Of a stretch of 64,000 nucleotides of DNA, positions 26,556-34,562 are shown in pieces. A model generated the notes under the pieces. The model had not been told where the DNA came from. It saw nothing but the letters and a program-made list of their open reading frames with translations, and ran no database searches. The DNA comes from Alteriqipengyuania_B sp035481675 (lineage in GTDB: Bacteria; Pseudomonadota; Alphaproteobacteria; Sphingomonadales; Sphingomonadaceae): NCBI RefSeq assembly GCF_035481675.1, contig NZ_JAYJJW010000002.1, positions 434,001 to 498,000 on the forward strand, in the 5' to 3' direction. Position numbers and translations under genes: made by a program. How positions within the stretch are numbered: the stretch's first letter is position 1; each line of letters starts with the position of its first letter.

Positions 26556-27152
26556 ATGGGCAAGCTCGTACCGGATCGCCGCGTCATCATTGTCTCGATT
26601 GGTATCGCGCTGCTGGCGCTGGGCGTCTTGCTCGCGATGGGCCGCACGCCGATCTGCGAATGCGGTTATGTGAAGCTGTGGCACGGACAGATCAACGATG
26701 CCGGAAACAGCCAGCACATTGCGGACTGGTACACGCCCAGCCACATCATCCACGGCATGATCTTCTACGCGCTGGGCTGGTGGCTGTTCGTGAAGCGCGG
26801 GCTGGGCGGGCAGGGTGCCGCACGCTGGGGATTGGCGCTGGCCGTCTTGCTGGAGGCGGCGTGGGAAGTGCTGGAAAACACGCCGATGGTCATCAACCGC
26901 TTCCGCGCGGTGACCGCCAACTTCGGCTATTCCGGTGACAGCGTGCTCAATTCCGCCGCCGATATCGGCTGGATGGCGCTCGGCTTCTGGCTCGCCTTGC
27001 GCCTGCCGGTGAAGGTGACTGTGGCGCTGGCGATTATTGGCGAACTGGTGGCTGGCTACGTGGTGCGTGACAACCTGACGCTCAACGTCATCATGCTGCT
27101 GTTCCCGATCGAGGGGATCGCGGACTGGCAGGCGGCGAGTACGCACGGGTAG
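26556..27152 (+). CDS. DUF2585/UPF0314 membrane protein
   Basis: 198 residues with about five transmembrane segments. Conserved-looking polar parts are TPICECGYVKLWHG, WYTPSHIIHGMIFY and NFGYSGDSVLNS, which match the DUF2585 family found in alphaproteobacteria. Start chosen at ATG 26556. Function unknown. The gene stands alone next to the inverted-repeat element. Confidence 0.8.
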   Translation: MGKLVPDRRVIIVSIGIALLALGVLLAMGRTPICECGYVKLWHGQINDAGNSQHIADWYTPSHIIHGMIFYALGWWLFVKRGLGGQGAARWGLALAVLLEAAWEVLENTPMVINRFRAVTANFGYSGDSVLNSAADIGWMALGFWLALRLPVKVTVALAIIGELVAGYVVRDNLTLNVIMLLFPIEGIADWQAASTHG

Positions 27153-27370
27153 AAAGCCGCTTCCGGGAATTGTCTTTCAGGCTGCAGTCCAGACAGTGCG
27201 TAACGTGCGATTTTGCCGAATGTTGAAAGTTTAGCCCCCGAGCCTCATCGATGATGAACACCCACTGGCGAAGCACAGGGGCGGGAATTTGTCATGTCGG
27301 CACTTCGTTATTTAATTAATTCGATTAACCATTGCCGCCGTGAATCTAAAATAATTTCAATATTGATTTA

Positions 27371-27730
27371 TCAATGATTTTTTGGTTCATGAAAATAAGA
27401 TATTATCTGAACAAAAATAAGAAAGTGCAACGGCGCGATGCCCGCGATTAGAGGGCCTCTAATTTCCAAAGGCCGAAGTGCGATGAAAATCAAAGAAAAT
27501 GTAACACCGGCTACTAATAGATTTATGTAATAAAAAAGTGACTTTTCCGGGATCGATCGAAATTCCTTTTCCAAGAAGACAACTTCGACCCAGGAAATGA
27601 GGAATACAGCAGCGGCCACGATAAAACCGAAATCTAAGTAAATCGCCCAGAAGCCGGATAAAAATCCAGACAGGATAGCGATGGCGAGCCCGGTCGGCGT
27701 CACTCCCTCAAACCCGCCAAACTTGCTCAT
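27371..27730 (-). CDS. AT-rich small membrane protein, unknown
   Basis: 119 residues with four predicted transmembrane segments (for example GLAIAILSGFLSGFWAIYL and FLISWVEVVFL). Codon use and GC content (roughly 40 percent) differ sharply from the surrounding genes, which points to horizontal acquisition. It has no recognisable motif or partner, and ends 220 bp downstream of the DUF2585 gene, in the opposite direction. Confidence 0.6.
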   Translation of the reverse strand: MSKFGGFEGVTPTGLAIAILSGFLSGFWAIYLDFGFIVAAAVFLISWVEVVFLEKEFRSIPEKSLFYYINLLVAGVTFSLIFIALRPLEIRGPLIAGIAPLHFLIFVQIISYFHEPKNH

Positions 27731-28089
27731 TCTGAGGCACCTGTAAGAGCCGACCGCTGGCTTTGCGGCGATGATGACTCCATTCGCACCCGGCTCCTAT
27801 CTTCCAACTTGTCGGCATCCTAATCTCAAAAAGCAAAAATGCCTAACCGGCCTCCTTCGTCCTAAGGCCCAACTTGCGTTTCGACCGTGCGCGGCCTTTT
27901 GGGTTACTCTATTCGGCGATCCTTTCGTCGCTTGCTAGCGGGCGACCGTCGCGCAGCCGCAGCCATCGCGGTAGAGGTCTTATCGCAAGCGACCTTCGGA
28001 CCATCGCTCGCGCCGAGCTCGTGGATAGGGCGCGCGATCGTCCCGGCTCCCTCTCTTTCTGGACTTCGCAATGTCCGACGCCTACACCC
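27731..28089. other. Intergenic stretch without recognised gene
   Basis: About 360 bp between the AT-rich membrane protein gene and the TPP riboswitch. It should contain the thiC promoter, but I could not fix a convincing -35/-10 pair. An open frame from 27874 to 28131 has arginine/serine-rich composition typical of a non-coding frame. Confidence 0.5.
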
Positions 28090-28186
28090 CTTCCATCCCC
28101 GGGGAGCCGTTTGGCTGAGAGGCAGGTGTAACGCCCTGCGACCCGTCGAACCTGAACCGATTAGCATCGGCGGAGGGAGCGGGCCG
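28090..28186 (+). promoter_or_regulatory. TPP riboswitch (THI element)
   Basis: The core is clear: GGGGAGCC, GGCTGAGAGGCAGG, ACCCGTCGAACCTGA, and CATCGGCGGAGGGA. These are the pyrimidine- and pyrophosphate-sensing helices of the THI box. It ends about 48 nt before the thiC ATG, so thiamine pyrophosphate should repress thiC, probably at translation initiation. Boundaries are approximate. Confidence 0.93.
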
Positions 28187-28233
28187 GCCAACGCCATGGG
28201 TCCGCTCGTTCTCCGCCACACGGAGAGAGCAGC

Positions 28234-30114
28234 ATGGCCGACATCAACAGCCACGTCGAAATAGGCGTCACCACCGGGCCCATCCGCGGCAGCCGCAAGG
28301 TCCACGTCGCGGCCAAGTCCGGCAGCGGCATCCGCGTCGCCATGCGCGAGATCGACCTTGCGGGCGGGGAGCCGAGCGTGCGCGTCTACGACACCTCCGG
28401 CCCCTATACCGACCCCGACGCGCGGATCGACATCAACGCCGGCCTCCCCGCGCTGCGCCGCGAATGGATCACCGGCCGCGGCGACGTGGAGGAGTATGCC
28501 GCGCGCGAGGTGAAGCCCGAGGACAACGGGCAGCTCGGCCCCGACCGCAGCGGCGGCGTCCCCGGCTTCCCCAACGTCGCCAAGACCGTGCTGCGCGCGA
28601 AGGCGGGCGCCAACGTCTCCCAGATGCACTACGCCCGCCGCGGCATCATCACGCCCGAGATGGAATACGTCGCCGAGCGCGAGAACCTCGGCCGCGAGCA
28701 GGTGCGCCGCGAGGTCGAGGGGCAGAGCTGGGGCGCGGCGATCCCCGAATACGTCACCCCCGAATTCGTCCGCGACGAGGTCGCTCGCGGCCGTGCGATC
28801 ATCCCCAGCAACATCAACCACCCGGAAAGCGAACCGATGGCGATCGGGCGCAATTTCCTCGTCAAGATCAACGCCAATATCGGCAATTCTGCCGTGGCTT
28901 CCGACGTCGCGAGCGAAGTCGACAAGATGGTCTGGTCGATCCGCTGGGGCGCGGACACGGTCATGGACCTCTCCACGGGCCGCAACATCCACGACACGCG
29001 CGAATGGATCATCCGCAACAGCCCCGTGCCCATCGGCACCGTGCCGATCTACCAGGCGCTGGAAAAGGTCGGCGGCATCGCCGAGGAGCTGACGTGGGAG
29101 GTGTTCCGCGACACGCTGATCGAACAGGCGGAGCAGGGGGTGGACTATTTCACCATCCACGCCGGCGTGCGCCTGCCCTATGTCCCCATGGCCGCCAAGC
29201 GCGTTACCGGCATCGTGTCGCGCGGCGGCTCGATCATGGCGAAATGGTGCTTGGCGCATCACAAGGAGAGCTTCCTCTACGACCATTTCGACGAGATCAC
29301 CGAGATCTGCAAAACCTACGACATCGCCTATTCGCTGGGCGACGGTCTGCGCCCCGGCAGCATCGCGGACGCGAATGACGAGGCGCAGTTCGCCGAGCTC
29401 TACACGCTGGGCGAACTAACGAAGCGCGCGTGGGAGCAGGACGTGCAGGTGATGATCGAAGGCCCCGGCCACGTGCCGATGCACAAGATCAAGGAGAACA
29501 TGGACAAGCAGCTGGAAGCCTGCGGCGAAGCGCCCTTCTACACGCTCGGCCCGCTCGTCACCGATATCGCGCCCGGTTACGACCACATCACCAGCGGCAT
29601 CGGCGCGGCGCAGATCGGCTGGTACGGCACGGCGATGCTCTGCTACGTGACGCCGAAGGAACACCTCGGCCTGCCCGACCGCGACGATGTGAAGGTGGGC
29701 GTGGTCACCTACAAGCTGGCCGCCCACGCGGCGGACCTTGCGAAAGGCCACCCGGCCGCGCAGGTGCGCGACGACGCACTAAGCAAGGCCCGCTTCGAAT
29801 TCCGCTGGCGCGACCAGTTCAACCTCAGCCTGGATCCCGACACGGCCGAGCAGTACCACGACCAGACCCTCCCCGCAGAAGGCGCCAAGACCGCGCATTT
29901 CTGCAGCATGTGCGGGCCCAAGTTCTGCTCGATGAAGATCAGCCAGGAAGTCCGCGAATTTGCCGCGAAGCAGAATTCCGACAGCTATCTCGCGAGCGAA
30001 AACCTTCGCGCCGAGACGAGCCCCGAAGAGGCCGCGGAAGCGGAGAAGGGCATGGAGGAGATGAGCGAGGTTTATCGGGAGAAGGGGGAGAAGTTGTATT
30101 TGCCGGAGGGGTGA
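28234..30114 (+). CDS. thiC: Phosphomethylpyrimidine synthase
   Basis: 626 residues, standard bacterial length. Radical-SAM enzyme converting aminoimidazole ribotide to hydroxymethylpyrimidine phosphate for thiamine. Recognised from MHYARRGIITPEMEYVA, the GPGHVPMHK segment and the C-terminal CSMCGPKFCSM cluster-binding motif (CX2CX4C). Controlled by the upstream TPP riboswitch. Its 3' end faces the low-GC cassette only 12 bp away. Confidence 0.98.
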   Translation: MADINSHVEIGVTTGPIRGSRKVHVAAKSGSGIRVAMREIDLAGGEPSVRVYDTSGPYTDPDARIDINAGLPALRREWITGRGDVEEYAAREVKPEDNGQLGPDRSGGVPGFPNVAKTVLRAKAGANVSQMHYARRGIITPEMEYVAERENLGREQVRREVEGQSWGAAIPEYVTPEFVRDEVARGRAIIPSNINHPESEPMAIGRNFLVKINANIGNSAVASDVASEVDKMVWSIRWGADTVMDLSTGRNIHDTREWIIRNSPVPIGTVPIYQALEKVGGIAEELTWEVFRDTLIEQAEQGVDYFTIHAGVRLPYVPMAAKRVTGIVSRGGSIMAKWCLAHHKESFLYDHFDEITEICKTYDIAYSLGDGLRPGSIADANDEAQFAELYTLGELTKRAWEQDVQVMIEGPGHVPMHKIKENMDKQLEACGEAPFYTLGPLVTDIAPGYDHITSGIGAAQIGWYGTAMLCYVTPKEHLGLPDRDDVKVGVVTYKLAAHAADLAKGHPAAQVRDDALSKARFEFRWRDQFNLSLDPDTAEQYHDQTLPAEGAKTAHFCSMCGPKFCSMKISQEVREFAAKQNSDSYLASENLRAETSPEEAAEAEKGMEEMSEVYREKGEKLYLPEG

Positions 30115-30126
30115 GACGGGCCTCGA

Positions 30127-31200
30127 TTAGATAGGGTCGTTCCAAGGCGTCTCGGTAGGAATGTTTTGCACGTCTGGCACTTGGTAATTGTTCTGCATAA
30201 AGAGGTGAATATTGATGCGCGAAGCAATGGCCTGAGGGCCGGTTGAAATTGCTCCGGGCAAATTTTTCGCCGTTTTTTCAATCATACTAGCTCCCCAAAC
30301 ATTGGGGTGATCAACCCATTCAGGCAGCCTAGTCACCCTTTTCGCCGCTTCGATAAAATCCCATTCTTCTTCTTTCGACCTTGAGATCACCCAGCGATCC
30401 TTCAGTGGGTAATCAATTCGAGCAAGAGGTTTGCTGCCACCACCATCGTAGCGGCGTGGTTTGGTGCTAGCCCAGTCGCCATAATACACTTGGTAATTTC
30501 CGTAGGTTTGGCGAATTTCAGAGTAGAACTTTCTTGACGAGATGTTGACTGCCGCCATGTTGTCCAAATCACCGAAATTATTTGGAAAATTTGACGTGCT
30601 TACAACGATCCGAACTTCGTCTGATAGGCTCGTCAGATGCTCGACATGGCTCATCAGTGTTGATTGCATCTCAAGGGTGTAATCGGTCCACCCGCCGTCC
30701 AGCACGAACAACGAATTGTTGAGATCAAGACCTGGCAAGAGACTATCAATCTGCGCTGGGTTTACGCCCCTCCCTAATTCAAAACGGAAAACAATACCGC
30801 GGGCCATTTCGCTGAATGCTGCAATTTGCTGCTGTATTTGGTCTTGCGTGCGGCCCTCCATTTGGACCGTTGGAATGTAGTTTTGATGCGCCGCTATGAG
30901 TTCAATCCAACGATTGATCGAATCGTCGCCCAAGAGGAGCGAGCGGAAGTACCTTCTTGACTCTAGGTCGGATGAGCTTTGGTAAAAGCGATCTAGATCG
31001 ACGATCATCGGAATGTCGCCGAGAGAGATTTTGATCCGCTCAAATGTATTTTCGAACTTAATCGAGTTTAGCCAAGGTGCCAAAAGTACAATTGGCAGAA
31101 ATTTAGCCTTCTCAGCAGGAGGAAGCTTTTCAGCTGCCTTCATCTCTGCACGCCTTATGCAAAGCGTGGGGTAATATCGTTCGTAAAATTCAGTCATCAA
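30127..31200 (-). CDS. Beta family protein (Beta_protein, PF14350-like)
   Basis: 357 residues. The opening YYPTLCIRRAEMKAAEKL, then FLPIVLLAPW, and the IVDLDRF and EVRIVVSTSNFP strands follow the pattern of the beta family, whose namesake is a T4-type phage protein; homologues recur in bacterial accessory regions, often beside partner genes. No catalytic motif is obvious. It is the last gene of a cassette in which each start overlaps the previous stop by 4 bp. GC content is near 46 percent, well below the neighbours, so it is probably acquired. A defence function is a hypothesis. Confidence 0.68.
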   Translation of the reverse strand: MMTEFYERYYPTLCIRRAEMKAAEKLPPAEKAKFLPIVLLAPWLNSIKFENTFERIKISLGDIPMIVDLDRFYQSSSDLESRRYFRSLLLGDDSINRWIELIAAHQNYIPTVQMEGRTQDQIQQQIAAFSEMARGIVFRFELGRGVNPAQIDSLLPGLDLNNSLFVLDGGWTDYTLEMQSTLMSHVEHLTSLSDEVRIVVSTSNFPNNFGDLDNMAAVNISSRKFYSEIRQTYGNYQVYYGDWASTKPRRYDGGGSKPLARIDYPLKDRWVISRSKEEEWDFIEAAKRVTRLPEWVDHPNVWGASMIEKTAKNLPGAISTGPQAIASRINIHLFMQNNYQVPDVQNIPTETPWNDPI

Positions 31201-31730
31201 AACCCAAACCGAAAGCCAGCAGTCAATTCAGACACATGCCACGCTCGTGCGATCTCAGAGAGATGCTTTGGTTGCACCGCCTCGCCAAACTTCGTCTGTG
31301 CCCATTTGTTTGTCGCATTCCACGGAAGCAGGAGGAAAGCGGCGATGCGATTAGCTTCAGCCTCTTTCTTGTCAGACAAACTTGAGCGGTAGAGGATAGT
31401 GTCCGTTATGCCGTCACCGTCGATGTCTGCTTTGTGCAAAAGGAAGTGTCCTATTTCATGCGCCACCGTGAACCGTTGGCGCACCGCTGCGTCGGCTAGA
31501 TTGACCTTAATTTCATACACCAGATCCTCCGGTCTCTGGCGTATTTGACCTGAAATTTCCGAAGGCATTGCCGCTGAAAGAACCTGTAGCCCAAGCCCAT
31601 GCGCTAGGTTCCCGATTTGAACTGGAGGGCCGGCGAGATGCCGAGATATCTGAATTCTTAAACCCTCGTCGATTTGATTCCAAAGACGCAAAGCGGGGTC
31701 ATTCGCCGGGACGGAAAAAGCATCAGTCAT
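31197..31730 (-). CDS. ImmA/IrrE family metallopeptidase
   Basis: 177 residues. The zinc-binding motif HEIGH sits in FTVAHEIGHFLLHKADIDGDG near residue 90, with a downstream EAEANRIAAFLL providing the third ligand (Glu). ImmA/IrrE peptidases cleave a regulator to release a phage-excision or stress response; some act as toxins in toxin-antitoxin systems. No helix-turn-helix is attached, unlike many relatives. It overlaps both neighbours by 4 bp, so all three products are made together. Confidence 0.88.
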   Translation of the reverse strand: MTDAFSVPANDPALRLWNQIDEGLRIQISRHLAGPPVQIGNLAHGLGLQVLSAAMPSEISGQIRQRPEDLVYEIKVNLADAAVRQRFTVAHEIGHFLLHKADIDGDGITDTILYRSSLSDKKEAEANRIAAFLLLPWNATNKWAQTKFGEAVQPKHLSEIARAWHVSELTAGFRFGF

Positions 31731-32197
31731 TCCTGATCTCCTTCGTCAGTTGCATCGTCTTCATCGACCACGAGCTGTGCGCGGCGGACTGTCAATTGCT
31801 CGGTGACCTGTCGTTGTATCTCTTGCCGCAGCCACTTTCCCAAGGGGCCAGACTCGTCAATAATCTCCTCCCTAATTTCATTGTAGGCTACGCCGTTTGG
31901 CTCGAAGGCATCCTTCATGGTGATCTTTACAGAATCTTCCGCGCTTTTTGCTGCGTCCGATTTTATGTTTCTAAAGCCCCAGATTCCTAGGATGGCCAAA
32001 GCAATAGCGGCCACTGTGAAAAACACCGTGACTGTCGTCAGGAGGATCACGACCACATTTACATAGTCGACGAGAACATTTCCATTCGGGACAACATGAT
32101 TTAGACCGCTGCGCGCTAAAGCGTAGGCAAGAGCGGCAGCACCAACCACACCCAATCCAAGGAGTATTCCGCGACACCAGACTACGAATTTTTCCAT
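31727..32197 (-). CDS. Two-helix membrane protein of the cassette
   Basis: 156 residues. Two transmembrane segments (ILLGLGVVGAAALAYALA and VVVILLTTVTVFFTVAAIALAILGIWGF) are followed by a charged, helical cytosolic tail of about 75 residues ending in a very acidic stretch. First gene of the three-gene cassette; its stop overlaps the peptidase start. It could anchor the peptidase or be its substrate, but the sequence alone does not show this. Confidence 0.75.
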   Translation of the reverse strand: MEKFVVWCRGILLGLGVVGAAALAYALARSGLNHVVPNGNVLVDYVNVVVILLTTVTVFFTVAAIALAILGIWGFRNIKSDAAKSAEDSVKITMKDAFEPNGVAYNEIREEIIDESGPLGKWLRQEIQRQVTEQLTVRRAQLVVDEDDATDEGDQE

Positions 32198-32391
32198 CGC
32201 CCCGAAACGCCCTTTTCAATCCCTAACGACTGTTTGCATCTGAAGGCGTTGTCTGTCCAGCATTTGGCGAACGATTTCGGGCGTTAAAGCCAAATCTTAG
32301 AAACCACATAATTGGTATCCAGAAGTTGGTAGACGCTTAACTCTTGAGGTCCCATTGCCGATACGAGCGGCCCTCAACGCTTTGCGATAAC

Positions 32392-32553
32392 TCAGCCGCG
32401 CCGCATCCCCACCAGCGCCCGGTCCAGCGCCTGAAGGAAGTTCGACCGGTCCGCCTTGCCGAACGGCCGCGGGCCGCCTCCCAATCCGTCCATCCCGGCG
32501 CGCAGGTCTTCCATGATCGCGCGCGTGGCGATCGCGCTGCCGATGCTGGCGGC
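32392..32553 (-). pseudogene. Truncated copy of the UPF0178 (YaiI/YqxD) gene 3' end
   Basis: These 162 bp align without gaps, at offset 680, to 33072-33233, the 3' third of the intact UPF0178 gene, including the stop codon. The encoded 53 residues (for example SIGSAIATRAIMEDLRAG, PFGKADRSNFLQALD) differ from the intact copy at only a few positions. Upstream of 32553 the similarity ends abruptly. It marks a duplication or recombination edge near the low-GC cassette. Confidence 0.85.
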
Positions 32554-32659
32554 TTCGGGCTACTGGACCGTCTCCTCAAGCTATTCGCCTGACCCACCCA
32601 TCCGCACCGCCCCCACGATCCCCGCTGGCCACCGCGCCCGAACCCGCGCATAGCGGCGC

Positions 32660-32839
32660 ATGGCCGATCTCTATCTGAAGAACCTCGAATCCGAACGCCG
32701 CAAGCTGTGGGGCGAATGCCGTCTGAAGGGGTTGAAGCGCGATACGCCGCAGCGGTTGCGGATTGCCGAGATCGACCGGCTGCTGGCAGAGCACAAGGGG
32801 AAAAGGCCGCAGCCGCCGGTCGAGCGCGAGGAGGGCTAG
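32660..32839 (+). CDS. Small conserved-type protein, 59 residues
   Basis: ATG 32660, TAG 32837-32839. The product is helical and strongly charged (YLKNLESERRKLW, RLRIAEIDRLLAEHKG) and ends in a Pro/Glu tail. Composition and codon use look coding. It lies between the broken and intact UPF0178 copies. Function unknown; a short coiled-coil or nucleic-acid-associated protein is possible. Confidence 0.6.
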   Translation: MADLYLKNLESERRKLWGECRLKGLKRDTPQRLRIAEIDRLLAEHKGKRPQPPVEREEG

Positions 32840-32843
32840 GCCC

Positions 32844-32975
32844 TCAACTGTTTTTCATGTTCTCCAGCCCCTTGATGCTGCCGGGCTTGGTGCTGGGGTT
32901 GGAGGCGTTGGTCTTGGGTTTTTCCTGTTTGGGTTTGCGGTTCTCTCGGCTCTTCTTCTGCTGGCCCTTGGCCAT
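32844..32975 (-). CDS. Tiny basic protein, 43 residues
   Basis: ATG 32975 with GGAAGAG upstream, TGA at 32846-32844. The sequence is Lys/Gln/Asn-rich (AKGQQKKSRENRKPK), closing in SIKGLENMKNS, and looks disordered. The low-complexity basic make-up fits small ribosome- or nucleic-acid-associated proteins. It converges on the 59-residue gene with 4 bp between stops. Confidence 0.55.
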   Translation of the reverse strand: MAKGQQKKSRENRKPKQEKPKTNASNPSTKPGSIKGLENMKNS

Positions 32976-33071
32976 GGTCTCTTCCAATCGGGGCGGGATG
33001 CCCCGGCGCCACTATGGGCCGATTGCAGGGAATAGATAGCGAAACCGCTCTGCCCCGCCGCCCGGGGGAAT

Positions 33072-33581
33072 TCAGCCGCGTGCCAGCTTCACCAGCACCC
33101 GGTCCAGCGCCTGCAGGAAGTTCGACCGGTCCGCCTTGCCGAACGGCGGCGGGCCGCCGCCCACCCCGTCCATCCCGGCGCGCAGGTCTTCCATGATCGC
33201 GCGGGTGGCAATCGCGCTGCCGATGCTGGCGGCGTCGAATTCGCGCCCGTCGTGGCGCAGCACTTTCGCGCCTGCTTTCAGGCAGCGTTCGGCCAGCAGG
33301 ATGTCGGCGGTCACCACCACGCTGCGCGGCCCGGCGTTGTCCGCGATCCAGTCGTCCGCCGCGTCGAAGCCGTCGCTCACCACCACGCGCTTCACCCGCT
33401 CGCTTACCGGCACGCGGAAGGGGCTGTTGCTGACCACGCGGACGTGCGCGCCGTGGCGCTCTGCCACGCGGTAGATTTCCTCCTTCACCGGGCAGGCATC
33501 GGCATCGACGAGGATTGTGACCGGCGGGATGGCCCTGGGATTGGTGGCGGGATTGGACGCGGGAGTGGTGGCGGGTGGCAT
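33072..33581 (-). CDS. UPF0178 (YaiI/YqxD) family protein
   Basis: 169 residues. Opening VTILVDADACPVKEEIYR after a Pro/Ala/Thr-rich leader, then SERVKRVVVSDG, DDWIADNA and ITADILLAERCL-like segments typical of the family, which has a PIN-like/NYN-like core with conserved Asp residues. The in-vivo role is unknown. The first 15 or so residues may be untranslated. The last third is duplicated at 32392-32553. Confidence 0.9.
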   Translation of the reverse strand: MPPATTPASNPATNPRAIPPVTILVDADACPVKEEIYRVAERHGAHVRVVSNSPFRVPVSERVKRVVVSDGFDAADDWIADNAGPRSVVVTADILLAERCLKAGAKVLRHDGREFDAASIGSAIATRAIMEDLRAGMDGVGGGPPPFGKADRSNFLQALDRVLVKLARG

Positions 33582-33639
33582 CCGCGCGGGATAGCGCCCG
33601 GCGCGCGCTGCGCCAATCGGCCGCGCGAACTTCCCACGC

Positions 33640-34125
33640 GTGAATGCATTTTCCTACACGCGCGAAATCTGCCCTATCCGCCGGTTGGATACGCCGCGCA
33701 CGCACCCCGAAATCCGCTCCGCAGACCAAGCTCGCGCTCGCGCTCGCGCTGCGCCCGACAACAGCCGCTGGACGGGGGAGAAGGCGGGGGCGTTCCTGCG
33801 CGCGCTGGCGCAGCACGGCAAGGTCGCCGCGGCGGCGCGCTCTGTCGGGATGAGCCGGCAGGCGGCCTATCGCCTACGCGCCCGGGCGCCGCAATTCGCA
33901 AGGCTGTGGGACGAGGCGATGCGGCTGGGCCAAGCGGCGCGGCTGCGGGCGAGGGCGGCGCGGCGGCGCAAGCGCGTCCACCCGCTGCTCGACACGCGCC
34001 CGCTGCCGGGCACGGGGCCGCTGCCGGAAACGGGGCCCTCCGCCGGTGACGGATCGGGGCAGGTGGGGGTTACGCCGGGCCTCGCGCAAGGTGACGCCGC
34101 CCCGCGCGCAAGGTCACGGTTTTGA
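33640..34125 (+). CDS. Helix-turn-helix protein, terminase-small-subunit-like
   Basis: 161 residues from GTG 33640 (TTG 33685 is also possible). The middle holds a clear HTH: SRWTGEKAGAFLRALAQ, then GKVAAAARSVGMSRQAAYRLR. Similar short proteins are frequent in sphingomonads and resemble phage small-terminase N-termini. A Pro/Gly-rich tail with repeats LPGTGP/LPETGP follows. The 3' end contains part of the GGTNACG array, which could be its own operator. Confidence 0.65.
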   Translation: MNAFSYTREICPIRRLDTPRTHPEIRSADQARARARAAPDNSRWTGEKAGAFLRALAQHGKVAAAARSVGMSRQAAYRLRARAPQFARLWDEAMRLGQAARLRARAARRRKRVHPLLDTRPLPGTGPLPETGPSAGDGSGQVGVTPGLAQGDAAPRARSRF

Positions 34126-34201
34126 TGGGCACGGTGTCGGATGTGCGCCGCGGGGTGACGCATTAACGCGAAAGGTCACGCATTCGCGGCGCAGGGTTAC
34201 G
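34045..34201. repeat. GGTNACG heptamer array with 21-bp period
   Basis: GGTNACG occurs at 34045, 34068, 34090, 34112, 34154, 34174 and 34195, and a one-mismatch copy (GGTGTCG) at 34133. Spacings are 23, 22, 22, 21, 21, 20 and 21 bp. It runs from inside the HTH gene into the intergenic region. The heptamer falls in different reading frames within the gene, so protein repeats do not explain it. It is a helically phased set of binding-site candidates. Confidence 0.7.
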
Positions 34202-34221
34202 CTTCGCACGCTTTTGCGCCT

Positions 34222-34247
34222 GGAGGGTGTTCCACCTGCTCCACCGC
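34222..34247 (+). repeat. Tandem 9-mer motif, copy 1
   Basis: GGAGGG followed by the tandem TGTTCCACC-TGCTCCACC. It recurs at 36345-36370. It lies 82 bp upstream of a small-protein start, between the GGTNACG array and an EcfG-like promoter. Confidence 0.6.
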
Positions 34248-34280
34248 CCGCGGCGGGCGGGTGGGCCGCTGCGGCAATCG

Positions 34281-34306
34281 GGAACCCCGCGGAATCGCCG
34301 CCCGTT
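34281..34306 (+). promoter_or_regulatory. EcfG-type promoter
   Basis: GGAAC (34281-34285), 17 nt, CGTT (34303-34306): a perfect match to the general-stress consensus. It lies 22 bp before the ATG of the small-protein gene at 34329. Confidence 0.75.
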
Positions 34307-34328
34307 GCCTTGGGGAAGGAGGCGCACA

Positions 34329-34562
34329 ATGGCACGCAATACGGGTGACGATCACCGCATCGGATCGGTCGACGATCGCACGCAGGTCCACAATCCGGTC
34401 ACCGGCAACTGGACCAAGCGCAATCGCGACGAAGGCTCGGGCAAGGCCGGGCGGTTCATGAACGTGAAGTCGGACGGCGAGCCGTTCAAGGGCGTGGCAA
34501 AGGAACCCGACGGCCGCCGCCGCCCGGACGAGGGCGAGGACGGAGCCTCCTCCGACGCATGA
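34329..34562 (+). CDS. Small hydrophilic stress-type protein
   Basis: 77 residues, ATG at 34329 with GGGGAAGGAGG upstream. Contains DRTQVHNPVTGNWTKR and GRFMNVKSDGEPFKGV, a pattern I associate with short conserved proteins of sphingomonads. The ending is acidic and disordered. The stop overlaps the next start (ATGA). An EcfG-type promoter directly upstream makes stress induction likely. Confidence 0.75.
   Translation: MARNTGDDHRIGSVDDRTQVHNPVTGNWTKRNRDEGSGKAGRFMNVKSDGEPFKGVAKEPDGRRRPDEGEDGASSDA

Noticed and set aside
27874..28131. Plus-strand frame before thiC
   Set aside because: TTG start, Arg/Ser/Pro-rich, and it overlaps the TPP riboswitch.
33728..33752. CTCGCG hexamer microsatellite
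   Set aside because: Short, in frame, encodes an Ala-Arg run in the HTH protein leader; no sign of a regulatory role.
34045..34201. CRISPR-like array
   Set aside because: Repeat units are only 7 bp with 14-bp spacers and no cas genes; a binding-site array fits better.
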